A DNA stretch of 64,000 nt from an uncultured Alistipes sp. GTDB lineage: Bacteria > Bacteroidota > Bacteroidia > Bacteroidales > Rikenellaceae. Below, piece after piece: positions 45,715 to 53,975 of this stretch (positions are counted from its first letter, which is position 1; each line of letters begins with the position of its first letter). Both the position numbers and the translations under genes were made by a program. Under the pieces are notes generated by a model. The model was not told where the DNA came from. It did not search any database and worked only from the letters and a program-made list of their open reading frames with translations. The stretch is taken from contig CAUDHE010000001.1 of the NCBI GenBank assembly GCA_958449275.1, positions 11,313 to 75,312 of the forward strand, written 5' to 3'.

Positions 45715-46020
45715 TTTCCTACGATCATATATGACAATACCGACTCTTCGGATATGCTCTATTAAATCCGGACTATCCAAATCTTTGTAAAGCGATATGT
45801 CGAACAGATACGGCAATAACAAATCATCAATAGTAAGTATGACCCGATAAAGATCCATAAATTCCAACTTGTCTCCGGACAAAACGATATCTACATCGGA
45901 AAAAGGTTTGTAATTGCCTTTGGCTCTGGAGCCATATAGTATGACTTGTTCGATATTCTCTTCGCAAGAAAACACATGATGCAGTTTTTTTAACGCATCT
46001 TCTGACAATCCGTATTTCAT
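45700..46020 (-). CDS. MNT-type nucleotidyltransferase (antitoxin-like)
   Basis: A 106-residue minimal nucleotidyltransferase with the motif GSRAKGNYKPFSDVDI (GSxA...DxD). In known HEPN/MNT modules this enzyme modifies the HEPN partner to silence it. It overlaps the upstream gene by 4 nt. Confidence 0.8.
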   Translation of the reverse strand: MKYGLSEDALKKLHHVFSCEENIEQVILYGSRAKGNYKPFSDVDIVLSGDKLEFMDLYRVILTIDDLLLPYLFDISLYKDLDSPDLIEHIRRVGIVIYDRRKEEQP

Positions 46021-46466
46021 TGCTCGAAAAGATTGATTCCCGGCTCTAAAAGAGAATTCATTTTTCTCTCGAACTCCACGAATAGAGGAAAATAGATTTC
46101 GGAAATATTAGCGGTTATTTTATCTGCCGATTCGTCATTGTAGGTATGCGATGTAAGGTTTCGGTCTACGATTGAATGCATCCACCTCTCATCGGTTATA
46201 ATTCCTATTTGCAGGGCTTGGCGAATGGCATCCCGCGATCCGCGAATATCGTGATAACCCTGATATTCCTCGTAATCTTTCATCACCTTCCACGCCATTT
46301 CGTGTGTATATTCGAAACGTTGTATAAGTCCCTCTTGCAACAGTTCATCTATATCGTGCCCCATGTGCGACTCTTCGGTCACTATTTCAACGGCTGCTGC
46401 GAGTTTCCGCAGCGCTTTACGATAATTTGAAAACCGTTGTTGCCAACGTATATCTTGCTGTTCCAT
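46017..46466 (-). CDS. HI0074-like nucleotidyltransferase-binding (HEPN-fold) protein
   Basis: A 149-residue all-helical protein (MEQQDIRWQQRFSNYRKALR, later FEYTHEMAWKVMKDY) typical of the HI0074 substrate-binding family that pairs with MNT enzymes. The RNase motif R-x4-6-H is not clear, so it may be a non-toxic member. Start at 46466 fits homologues. It overlaps the MNT gene. Confidence 0.75.
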   Translation of the reverse strand: MEQQDIRWQQRFSNYRKALRKLAAAVEIVTEESHMGHDIDELLQEGLIQRFEYTHEMAWKVMKDYEEYQGYHDIRGSRDAIRQALQIGIITDERWMHSIVDRNLTSHTYNDESADKITANISEIYFPLFVEFERKMNSLLEPGINLFEQ

Positions 46467-46545
46467 GTTGTCGTATTTTACGCTTGTTTTGCAAATATAA
46501 CAAATTTTCACGCTTTGGAAACAATACTCATAGGATATGAACTAT

Positions 46546-47463
46546 TTATGATTTCCGTATCGTTCCGAGCTTCAGAGCCACGAAACAATCCAGCGCTTCC
46601 CTCGCCGATGGGAAGCGTATGTCGATACGACCATTCTTATAAAATTTGATCTCGCAGCCTTTCGAGTTCTGGATTTGATACCAAATACTTGTATCAACTT
46701 CGTGCGACCGTAATCCTACAATATCGTTGCTACTTCCCGTCAGCAACCCGCTGCGGTGCATGATGACAGCGGTACAAATGTCGGATACGATTTTTTCTTT
46801 TCCATATGCTATCGAACATCTGGGAGTAGAACTTTTCATCCAAAAGTCATCGAAAAGATAGGTTACGGGAAATACGACCGTCGCTCCTTTCAAAGCCGGA
46901 GGATAATATTTGAGGTCTTGCAACAGTCGTTCGATAATCTCCTGTTCCGCTTTAGCCTGAAAACTTTTACCGTCCAAATAGTCGAGAACGTGTCGGAGGC
47001 AATTCTCGTAATACGGTCTGAAGTCGATGCGGAGCGTATCGGAACCGAGGTTGAAAGACGGAATTGTGAGGTTGTATTTACGATTGAAATAATCGGTAAT
47101 CATCGTGCAGAGTCGCCTGCAAGCAGCATCGTGCAAATATACGATTTTGTCGATACTCTCGAACGGCAGAAACAAGAACTGATCGAAAGGTGTTCGTTTC
47201 GTCTTATCTCGCGGTAACTTATAGGTCACCTTGCTGTCGGGAAGAAAATCGACGGAGTAATCCTGTAGCAACTGTGCTTCGAAGCGCACCTCGTCGTATT
47301 TTTTGCCCAAGGCATCGTGAACATTGTCGAACTGGGTCTGTAACTGGCGGCAAAAGTCCGTGTCTTCTTCAGGAATAAGCGCTTGTCGATCCGCGGGAAT
47401 TTCATCGAATATTGCAAGCAAATTCTGATTCTGACCGGTCTTTGGATAAGGTTTGTTTTCCAT
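46546..47463 (-). CDS. Hypothetical protein
   Basis: A 305-residue protein (MENKPYPKTGQNQNLLAIFD) with no signal peptide. It contains no motif I recognise. It lies in the minus-strand accessory run; its neighbours are the MNT pair and the gene at 47789. Confidence 0.6.
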   Translation of the reverse strand: MENKPYPKTGQNQNLLAIFDEIPADRQALIPEEDTDFCRQLQTQFDNVHDALGKKYDEVRFEAQLLQDYSVDFLPDSKVTYKLPRDKTKRTPFDQFLFLPFESIDKIVYLHDAACRRLCTMITDYFNRKYNLTIPSFNLGSDTLRIDFRPYYENCLRHVLDYLDGKSFQAKAEQEIIERLLQDLKYYPPALKGATVVFPVTYLFDDFWMKSSTPRCSIAYGKEKIVSDICTAVIMHRSGLLTGSSNDIVGLRSHEVDTSIWYQIQNSKGCEIKFYKNGRIDIRFPSAREALDCFVALKLGTIRKS

Positions 47464-47650
47464 TTCGATAAATAGTTAAGTAATGTTGTTTATAATAGGA
47501 ATTTTACAAGTACAGGTTTTTATGATGCGCTACCCACTCTAATCGTCATAGGGACGTCCTGTTTCGATATGGCGTTTTATGTCGATATTTCAGGTGTAGT
47601 CCGAGAATGTCCCAACCCGCTTTTCGAGCAGGTGCCGACAAATCACTATA

Positions 47651-47770
47651 TTTGTATATCCCGATTCAGCCGGACAGTTGTTTTCGGGTTACGACACGAA
47701 TGGTTTTTTTCTACATTGTGGAACCGGTTGTAAAAAGAAGGTGAGAAAGTGCGGTCGATCGACCGCACTT
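47651..47770. repeat. Half copy of hairpin D plus a 24-bp palindrome
   Basis: Bases 47657-47702 repeat the left arm of hairpin D (CCCGATTCAGCCG, later CACGAATGGT), but no right arm follows. At 47747-47770 AAGTGCGGTCGATCGACCGCACTT is a perfect palindrome, likely terminating the gene at 47789. A TATATTTG box lies at 47647-47654. This looks like a decayed hairpin element. The rest of 47464-47650 has no gene I can support. Confidence 0.6.
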
Positions 47771-47788
47771 GTCTTCTCTATGCAAGTC

Positions 47789-48070
47789 TCAGGTGTGTGT
47801 TTGCCAGAGGTCGTCGTGATTGAACGTGACGGCACAGGACTGGTCGGGCGAGCCGTGGTACAGCAGGCCGCCGTTCATAATGAGCTGCCCGTCCGGGCCA
47901 TATAAACTAAATCCAAACGAATATGGGGCGAAATCTCCGTAAAGAGATACTATGCGTCCGTCATGCTCCCAACTTTCGAGCTTGGCAAGACACTTCTGCA
48001 AGGACTTGTCGCCGAGTGTCGCGGCGTATTCCTGCGCTTCGCAAAGCCGTTCTTGGCATTTGATTATCAT
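47789..48070 (-). CDS. Hypothetical protein
   Basis: A 93-residue soluble protein (MIIKCQERLCEAQEYAATLG). Not recognised. A GC-rich hairpin lies just upstream of it. Confidence 0.6.
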   Translation of the reverse strand: MIIKCQERLCEAQEYAATLGDKSLQKCLAKLESWEHDGRIVSLYGDFAPYSFGFSLYGPDGQLIMNGGLLYHGSPDQSCAVTFNHDDLWQTHT

Positions 48071-48099
48071 ATTGTTGATGTTGTGTAATTAAACAAAAT

Positions 48100-48130
48100 G
48101 TCCGCTCCCGACTTTTCGGGAGCGGACCGG
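48100..48130. terminator. GC-rich hairpin
   Basis: GTCCGCTCCCGA and TCGGGAGCGGAC form a 12-bp stem with a 4-nt loop. It lies between DUF932 (ends at 48429) and the gene at 47789. On the minus strand it is followed by ATTTTGTTT. Bases 48131-48428 show no gene that I can support. Confidence 0.65.
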
Positions 48131-48428
48131 TTATTGTGAACGATTTGTAATTTGGAGAGGTCGGACAGTTATTCGGCAAGCGTCCGGTTATGCTGTTCGA
48201 CGATATCCGTAAAGATTTTGATTATCCCGTACAGTCGCTAATACAAGCATCCGAACATCCATAGAGGAATATCCGTTTAATTTGCAATGGTAGATTTAAG
48301 GTCGTTTCAAGTACAAATACAACAAAACACTTTTGTAAAAGCGAATTTCACTTATATCTTCACCTTTTCAAAAGTGTCGTTGGCTTCGGCGGTCCTTTAT
48401 TTGTCAGTTTTCTCATATTCGATGCTGT

Positions 48429-49556
48429 TTATAATGCGCGGGCCATCAGCTCTCCGGATATCTCTTGCAACTCCCGGCTGCGTGCGGGAGCCAGCTCCCG
48501 AGCACAAGCTGTAATCGCCTGGGTGAGTTTCCAGAGCGTCGCACCGCCTGAAAGTCCGTCGTCGGGATTATTAGCCATCAAGAGTTTCTGTACGCCTTCG
48601 CCCTCCGTTTTCTGAAGCCGCCCTCCCTTGACCAGTTTCTTCAATTCCGCCTCGAAATCCACCTCAGCTTCCGAGGCGGCCTGTATCTCCAGCGATTTTT
48701 GCCGAAGGTTATTCGGGTCATAAAGATTGCGGGTATAGTCGCCGATGGCCGATACCATCGTCGCGGTATCGAGACGATACGTTCTATCGGAAAGCATCTG
48801 ACTCTCCGAGAGGCGTGCTCCCAGATGAATCTGTTTCATCACGCTCTCGCGCACCATACCGTTCAGACACACGCCGTTCAGGAGGAACGTTCGCATCTCC
48901 ACGGCACCGTCCCCGTAGTCGGACGTCGAGAAGCGTGCGCCCATGTATATGGCTACTGTTCCGTTCCGCTGCGTAGGGATACAGATCGGTTCCGGCATGA
49001 TGGTTTCCACGTATATCTTGGTGTCGGTCATCAGTGCGTCGCACGGCACGCCGCCCTGAGCCGTTGCCGCCGAGAGGAAAGCCGTGACCAGCTCCACGCT
49101 GTTCAGACGGCGGTAGCTGTCCGACAGTACGCCGCGTACCTGATCGTCCACCGTCCGCACCAGCAGCCGGCTGCGCTCTGTCCACGATGAGTGCTGGTTG
49201 AGTATCTCTGCCGCGAGCCTGCGCTGCCAGGCGGCGCCTTCGGAGAGTTCCCGTAAATATTTGGCGGGTACGGCGACTTTCTCGGCCAACTGTCCCACGG
49301 CATTGCGATGCAGCCCGTATTTACGGCCGGCCATATTCATAATGAGCTTGTTGCCGTCTTCGAGAAATATTACATCGGGAGCGGCTTGCGTGCGGTTGGC
49401 CGCACCTATCGACGCCAGGTAGTCGTTCGCCGTGCCCGCCTCCTGCATAAGCCGCTGCATGGTCTGCCGGAACAACGGCTGGTTGTTGTCGATCATCCGG
49501 TGTACACGTTTGCGTGCCACCTCGTTAAGTCCTTGTTGTAATGTTGTCTTTTCCAT
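48429..49556 (-). CDS. DUF932-family protein
   Basis: The 375-residue protein has DUF932-like sequence (RLLVRTVDDQVRGVLSDSYR, then VEMRTFLLNGVCLNGMV). These phage/plasmid-associated proteins are frequent in the region of conjugative elements that enters first; function is unknown. It follows the small gene at 49591 by 34 nt, both left of hairpin F. Confidence 0.7.
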   Translation of the reverse strand: MEKTTLQQGLNEVARKRVHRMIDNNQPLFRQTMQRLMQEAGTANDYLASIGAANRTQAAPDVIFLEDGNKLIMNMAGRKYGLHRNAVGQLAEKVAVPAKYLRELSEGAAWQRRLAAEILNQHSSWTERSRLLVRTVDDQVRGVLSDSYRRLNSVELVTAFLSAATAQGGVPCDALMTDTKIYVETIMPEPICIPTQRNGTVAIYMGARFSTSDYGDGAVEMRTFLLNGVCLNGMVRESVMKQIHLGARLSESQMLSDRTYRLDTATMVSAIGDYTRNLYDPNNLRQKSLEIQAASEAEVDFEAELKKLVKGGRLQKTEGEGVQKLLMANNPDDGLSGGATLWKLTQAITACARELAPARSRELQEISGELMARAL

Positions 49557-49590
49557 GATTTGACCGTATAAGGTTTAACCTTTGATAACT

Positions 49591-49794
49591 TTAGCGGCGA
49601 AAGCATTTTCTCTTTCGTGATTCACCGATTTCTTCCTCTTGTTCCGGAATATCCGATTCGTCGAATCCGTATCCTGGTTCCGGTATCGGTGTATTGGATG
49701 AATTTTCAGCCTGGTCGCGCAGATGTTCTTCCCGGGTCCAATATTCCCGGGTCCAGTCTTCGCCGTTGATGTCTATGTTCCATCCTGGGTTCAT
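49591..49794 (-). CDS. Small hypothetical acidic protein
   Basis: A 67-residue protein (MNPGWNIDINGEDWTREYWT) with a direct repeat DWTREYWTREE and many acidic residues. It is the first gene left of hairpin F. Not recognised. Confidence 0.55.
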   Translation of the reverse strand: MNPGWNIDINGEDWTREYWTREEHLRDQAENSSNTPIPEPGYGFDESDIPEQEEEIGESRKRKCFRR

Positions 49795-49846
49795 AATGAT
49801 GACTTTTAAGATTCAACAATTATTGATATGCTATTTTCACCGACGG

Positions 49847-50054
49847 GTTCGTCTCCCCGGCGTGTGGTACGGTTACGGGCGCATGGAGAACGGACGGGCG
49901 GCGAAAGCACAGCGCAGGGCAAGGCTTCGGGCATAAAAAAACAGCACCCTTGCGGTGCTGTTTTTTTGCCCGAACCGTCAGGCTCGGCCTTGCCCCTGCG
50001 CGGCCCGTCCGTTACCTTTGCTGCCCGGACCGGAAAACACGCCGGAAGACGAAC
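49847..50054. promoter_or_regulatory. Long hairpin F with embedded promoter and nested terminator
   Basis: Outer arms GTTCGTC and CCGGCGTGT, middle arm CGGACGGGC and inner arms GCGCAGGGCAAGGC all pair; the tip is AAAAAAACAGCACC (49935)/GGTGCTGTTTTTTT (49954). The right arm holds TTG (49990-49992), 20 nt, TACCTTTG (50013-50020), whose partner on the left arm is mismatched. The tip and middle arms closely match hairpin D. Folded plus-strand DNA would transcribe left into 49794 and DUF932. Confidence 0.65.
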
Positions 50055-50104
50055 GGAATCCCTCAGCTCTTTCCGCCTGCCATTTATCCGGATTTTCGAC
50101 CGTA

Positions 50105-51208
50105 TCATACTTTACGCCCCAAGCCCTTGGTTTCTCCTGCTGCATCGGGAATATGCAACGATACGCCATCCTCCAAATAATTTCGCTGCGACCGCCTGAT
50201 ATCCGGATATTCTTCCGCCAGAATCGTTCGGGCCTTTTCCCGGGCCTGCATCTGCAACTGCTCCAGGGATGACCGGTCATTGCAATTGGCTATGTTCTCT
50301 TCCAGCTCTTTGAAATCGGTTTTATGCGGAAAGATGTATCGCCACTCCGAGGAAAGCCTCTGCTTCGGATAGCCTTCTCGGGAGATGTGGTCCAGCAAAG
50401 CTATTTCGAACGCCCGCATGTCGACATTCAGAGAGATGTCTTCGCCCATACAGAAGCGGGTATAACACTCGCTCGTGGGGTGCAGGTCGTACTCTTTTAC
50501 GAGGAATCCCTCTTTCAGAATATCGCTGTCAAGAAAAGCGTGAGCCGGGATATCCGTCAATTTGAAATTACGGCTGTAGTGATTGAAATTGAAGTTCAGA
50601 GCCGGAATGTGTTTCATCAGCACGGAGGTATCGAAAAAGGAATGCAGATTGTACAGACGGAGTGTTTCGGTCTGGATTTCCCGGTCGAAGAAGTGGTCGG
50701 CGATGTGCTGGTGCAAGCTCCGGTATGCGTCGCAGCCCACCGTTTCGCTCATGTCGTAAAGCAAAACGCGGTTGGGAGCCAGTTCCACGGCACGGACTGA
50801 AGGGAACGACCGGGGTTCCGTTTCTCCGAGGACCAGCTCCCGGTCGCTGCCTTCCGTAGAAAGCGGGTCTATTCCGCTGCGGCGGCAGAGCGCGGCATTG
50901 CGCAGGGCAACGACGTTGGCGGGGCGCAGCTCCGCCAACGTGTCGAGATGACGTAGCCGATGATGGTAATCGCTGTGGTCGCGCCCGGTTTCGAGTGTCG
51001 GGAGCAGGCCGCCATCGGGAATGATATATCGAAAAACCCAGTCGTCGGGTACCGGAGCATCCGTCTGCAGGGAAGCGTCCAGCAAACTGTCGATGAATCG
51101 CCGGAAGTCGTCTTCGCCGGTCCGGTCGCGGATGATGCGTACGCAGTCCGTCTTGCCGTCAGGGGCAACGCACAGAAAAAGGGTCGCCGGTTTAGTGTTT
51201 TCGCGCAT
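50105..51208 (-). CDS. Hypothetical protein
   Basis: A 367-residue protein (MRENTKPATLFLCVAPDGKT), 3 nt downstream of the next gene, so co-translated with it. It has no signal peptide and no recognised domain. It ends just before hairpin F. Confidence 0.6.
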   Translation of the reverse strand: MRENTKPATLFLCVAPDGKTDCVRIIRDRTGEDDFRRFIDSLLDASLQTDAPVPDDWVFRYIIPDGGLLPTLETGRDHSDYHHRLRHLDTLAELRPANVVALRNAALCRRSGIDPLSTEGSDRELVLGETEPRSFPSVRAVELAPNRVLLYDMSETVGCDAYRSLHQHIADHFFDREIQTETLRLYNLHSFFDTSVLMKHIPALNFNFNHYSRNFKLTDIPAHAFLDSDILKEGFLVKEYDLHPTSECYTRFCMGEDISLNVDMRAFEIALLDHISREGYPKQRLSSEWRYIFPHKTDFKELEENIANCNDRSSLEQLQMQAREKARTILAEEYPDIRRSQRNYLEDGVSLHIPDAAGETKGLGRKV

Positions 51209-51211
51209 CGT

Positions 51212-52147
51212 TTATCGTCTTATTTTGCAAGTTATATCGGGCTGCTCTCCGGGAAACTGTTTGCGGTCCACGCACAATGCGGTCTGTTGCCCAAACCGAG
51301 GACGTGTCATGTGGGTAATATGCTTCCAGAGCTGCCCTACGGTCATCTCCGAGAGAGGTTGTACGGCTCTTTGGCCCGGCTGGGTGCGTCGTCGGAAAAT
51401 ATCGTAGTTCACCGCATTGGCTGTCATGTCGAATTCCTGTAAGATGCGTCCCTGGCCGAGGATGTGCGCATCGGCATAAAGCTGTGCCTGAGGGTCATGT
51501 TCCTGTACGGACAGCCGGTCCACCATCTCTGCCACGCGGTCCGGGACGGCTATGATTTCCCAATAACGCAGAGGGCCGCCCGGTTGTGCGGGATTATAGA
51601 AGTTCAGCTCCAGGCGGTGTTCGTACTCCCGTCGCTGCCGCTGTCCCTCGGTCGTTCTGGAAAAGAGCATCACTCCCTGCCGGGATTCCAATGCATCGTA
51701 GGAGCGGTATTCGGGGATAACGGCATTCTGGCGCGGGTAACTCCTCGCCATCTCCTCTTCGAGAGCGGGATAATCCGGCCGGGCCATCAAAAGGGTCCGC
51801 TCGGCGGCAGGAGTCAGGGGTACGATGTCCTGTTCGATACAGAAAAGCACGTCCCGCATATTGGCGGTATAGCGGCATTCCCCACCGCTGCGGCGTATGG
51901 TGTCGAGTACCCGGTCGAAGAATCCGTGTCGGCCGGCTTCCCGCAAGTCGGGTACATCCCCGCCGTCATGGAAATGTACGTAAGACACCCATACATTCGG
52001 GTTGTGACCTTCCCGAATAATATGTTCCGCATCGTCGTGCAGGTAGCGCAGGAATCCGTCGGTCCCGTTGCTCGAACGTGTTGCGTGCAGGACGTTTTTG
52101 TAGCTGTCATAAGTCAGATACAGGTCGGAGTGTTCCCTTGTTTTCAT
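51212..52147 (-). CDS. Hypothetical protein
   Basis: A 311-residue protein (MKTREHSDLYLTYDSYKNVL). It lies between the fimbrial operon and the gene at 50105, 6 nt after the small lipoprotein. Not recognised. Confidence 0.6.
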   Translation of the reverse strand: MKTREHSDLYLTYDSYKNVLHATRSSNGTDGFLRYLHDDAEHIIREGHNPNVWVSYVHFHDGGDVPDLREAGRHGFFDRVLDTIRRSGGECRYTANMRDVLFCIEQDIVPLTPAAERTLLMARPDYPALEEEMARSYPRQNAVIPEYRSYDALESRQGVMLFSRTTEGQRQRREYEHRLELNFYNPAQPGGPLRYWEIIAVPDRVAEMVDRLSVQEHDPQAQLYADAHILGQGRILQEFDMTANAVNYDIFRRRTQPGQRAVQPLSEMTVGQLWKHITHMTRPRFGQQTALCVDRKQFPGEQPDITCKIRR

Positions 52148-52153
52148 ACGCTT

Positions 52154-52315
52154 CTATTTGCCGATATCCGTACAGTCGTCGGAGGGGTGCCAGGGTTCTA
52201 TGTCGATGCCATTGTCTGCCTGGGGAGGACAGATAACTTCCGTTTCCGTCTGCTCGGAGAGCGTGCAGCCGCTCATCGCTACAAGCAGAGCTGCCGCCAA
52301 TAACAACTTTTTCAT
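52154..52315 (-). CDS. Small lipoprotein of the fimbrial operon
   Basis: A 53-residue protein with a lipobox (LLVAMSGCTLSE). The start at 52315 begins the signal peptide, 5 nt after the OmpA-like gene. Small lipoproteins of this kind are common in Bacteroides operons; function is unknown. Confidence 0.6.
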   Translation of the reverse strand: MKKLLLAAALLVAMSGCTLSEQTETEVICPPQADNGIDIEPWHPSDDCTDIGK

Positions 52316-52320
52316 ATGCT

Positions 52321-53970
52321 TTAACGGTTTTTGATCAGTTCGCTCAGTTCGGGGTCCAGGGCGGCCCGGTAAGAGAGGTCTTCGTTCAAGGCGCAGGCCG
52401 CATCGAATGCCTGGAGTGACTGTGTGGGTTTTCCCTGCCGGGCATAAGCGATGGCCCGCAGGTAACATACACGGGCATCATCATCGCTCAGCGAAAGCAG
52501 CAGTTCGAGAGCCTGTGCATTGCGGTTGACCGACAACAGACAGATGGCCGTGTTGATGTCTGCATACGGAGCCAGGATGCCGAGTGCCGCGTCATACTGC
52601 CGCTGCTGCATCAACCCGACACCTTCGGCATAAAGACTGTCGGGCCGAGTTGTCACGAGCGTATCCTGCACCATGTCGGTACGATGCAGCCGGTAGTCGA
52701 TGTGTACGGCCCGCAACCGGGGGTACAGCATTCGCTGCATATAGGCATACTCCTCCGGGAAACATGCCGCAATGCGTGTTTCTCGCAGGTCGGGGTCCTG
52801 TTCCTGTTCGATAAGCATTTCTATTTCCTGCTTGTGGACGATGTTGTCGTCCTGACGGATAAGTGCTGCAAGTGTTTCCCAGTCTTCGCCGATGCCGCCG
52901 GTCCGTATCAGCGTATCGAGGGGCAGTGAGGGAAACCAGGCGGCGAACCTGTGTTGCAGGTTCCAGGCCCTTTCCCTGGAGAGTCGTTCGTTTAGTCGGA
53001 CGGGACCTTCGGGAGATGCACCCGCCCGAAGTACGATGCTGTCCACGGCGTATTCGCGGCGGTCGAAGATTTTTTCCATCAGTTGTGCTATCAGAGACAG
53101 TTGGACTTCGTTGTTTTCCAGTGTATCGACAATGCAGGATTCTCCGGCTCGGAATGCCAGTCTTTTCCGGTCGCTGACACGGATATGTTTTTCGATGATG
53201 CGTTCCACATAACGGGTCGTGGTATCGGCGAAGAAAAGCATCGAAGAGATGTTGTAGCGCAGCGTATCGGAGGGCGGCAAGGGATAAACACTGCCGTCCA
53301 GCCCTCGGATTTCGCCTTCGAGGGTGACGAGCAGTCGGCGACCGGCTTCCGCCGCAGGAATGCGCTGTACATAACGCAGCGAGATATCTTGTCCGGCTCG
53401 GGTTACGGAATCCGCACGCACCCCCTCGGGCAGCGGATACCGTACAAAGCGCCGGAAACCCCGTGCGGCATGCACCGAGTCGGGCCGGAAGCGCTCCAGA
53501 TAACGGACGTATTGCCAGTAGTCGCGCCTCTGTACCCGGTCGAACAACGTACCCCGCAGGGAAATCTCCTCCAGAGGTATCCGCTCCTGCTCACGATGCA
53601 AAACGGGGCGGAGGACGATACTGCGGCAATTACTCTGCAGGATGCGCGGGAGGGTTACCAAAAAATCGATTTCAATATGTCCGCAGCGTTCGGGAACGGT
53701 ACGTGAGGGAGCTACGACAGTCACGGCATCGAGCCAGATATTGTAGGTTTCCTCGCCGTTCTCATAAGTTACTTCGACGGGAATAAGGTCGAACTCCGTG
53801 TTCGTGCGTATTCGGCGGACCGTATCGGCAGGGGGCGCTACAGCCCGCAGGGGGCGGGGCGTATGACTCAGCAGCGCCTGGGCATCACGGCGGGCCAGGC
53901 GTCCCGAGGTGCTGCAACTGCACGCAGCACCTGCGGCCAGCAGCAGGAAAATATACATTGCGATTCGCAT
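52321..53970 (-). CDS. OmpA-like lipoprotein with tetratricopeptide-like tail (DUF3868 type)
   Basis: The 549-residue protein has a lipobox (GAACSCST), an N-terminal DUF3868-like part, an OmpA-like peptidoglycan-binding segment (VLRAGASPEGPVRLNERLSR) and a helical C-terminus. Proteins of this kind sit in Bacteroidales fimbrial operons and anchor the pilus at the outer membrane. The next gene upstream is 5 nt away. Confidence 0.7.
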   Translation of the reverse strand: MRIAMYIFLLLAAGAACSCSTSGRLARRDAQALLSHTPRPLRAVAPPADTVRRIRTNTEFDLIPVEVTYENGEETYNIWLDAVTVVAPSRTVPERCGHIEIDFLVTLPRILQSNCRSIVLRPVLHREQERIPLEEISLRGTLFDRVQRRDYWQYVRYLERFRPDSVHAARGFRRFVRYPLPEGVRADSVTRAGQDISLRYVQRIPAAEAGRRLLVTLEGEIRGLDGSVYPLPPSDTLRYNISSMLFFADTTTRYVERIIEKHIRVSDRKRLAFRAGESCIVDTLENNEVQLSLIAQLMEKIFDRREYAVDSIVLRAGASPEGPVRLNERLSRERAWNLQHRFAAWFPSLPLDTLIRTGGIGEDWETLAALIRQDDNIVHKQEIEMLIEQEQDPDLRETRIAACFPEEYAYMQRMLYPRLRAVHIDYRLHRTDMVQDTLVTTRPDSLYAEGVGLMQQRQYDAALGILAPYADINTAICLLSVNRNAQALELLLSLSDDDARVCYLRAIAYARQGKPTQSLQAFDAACALNEDLSYRAALDPELSELIKNR

Positions 53971-53975
53971 GAAAC

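Noticed and set aside
45552..45734. 60-codon plus-strand frame
   Set aside because: It crosses the divergent start of the methylase-helicase and the end of the MNT gene and shows no family character; two hairpins lie inside it.
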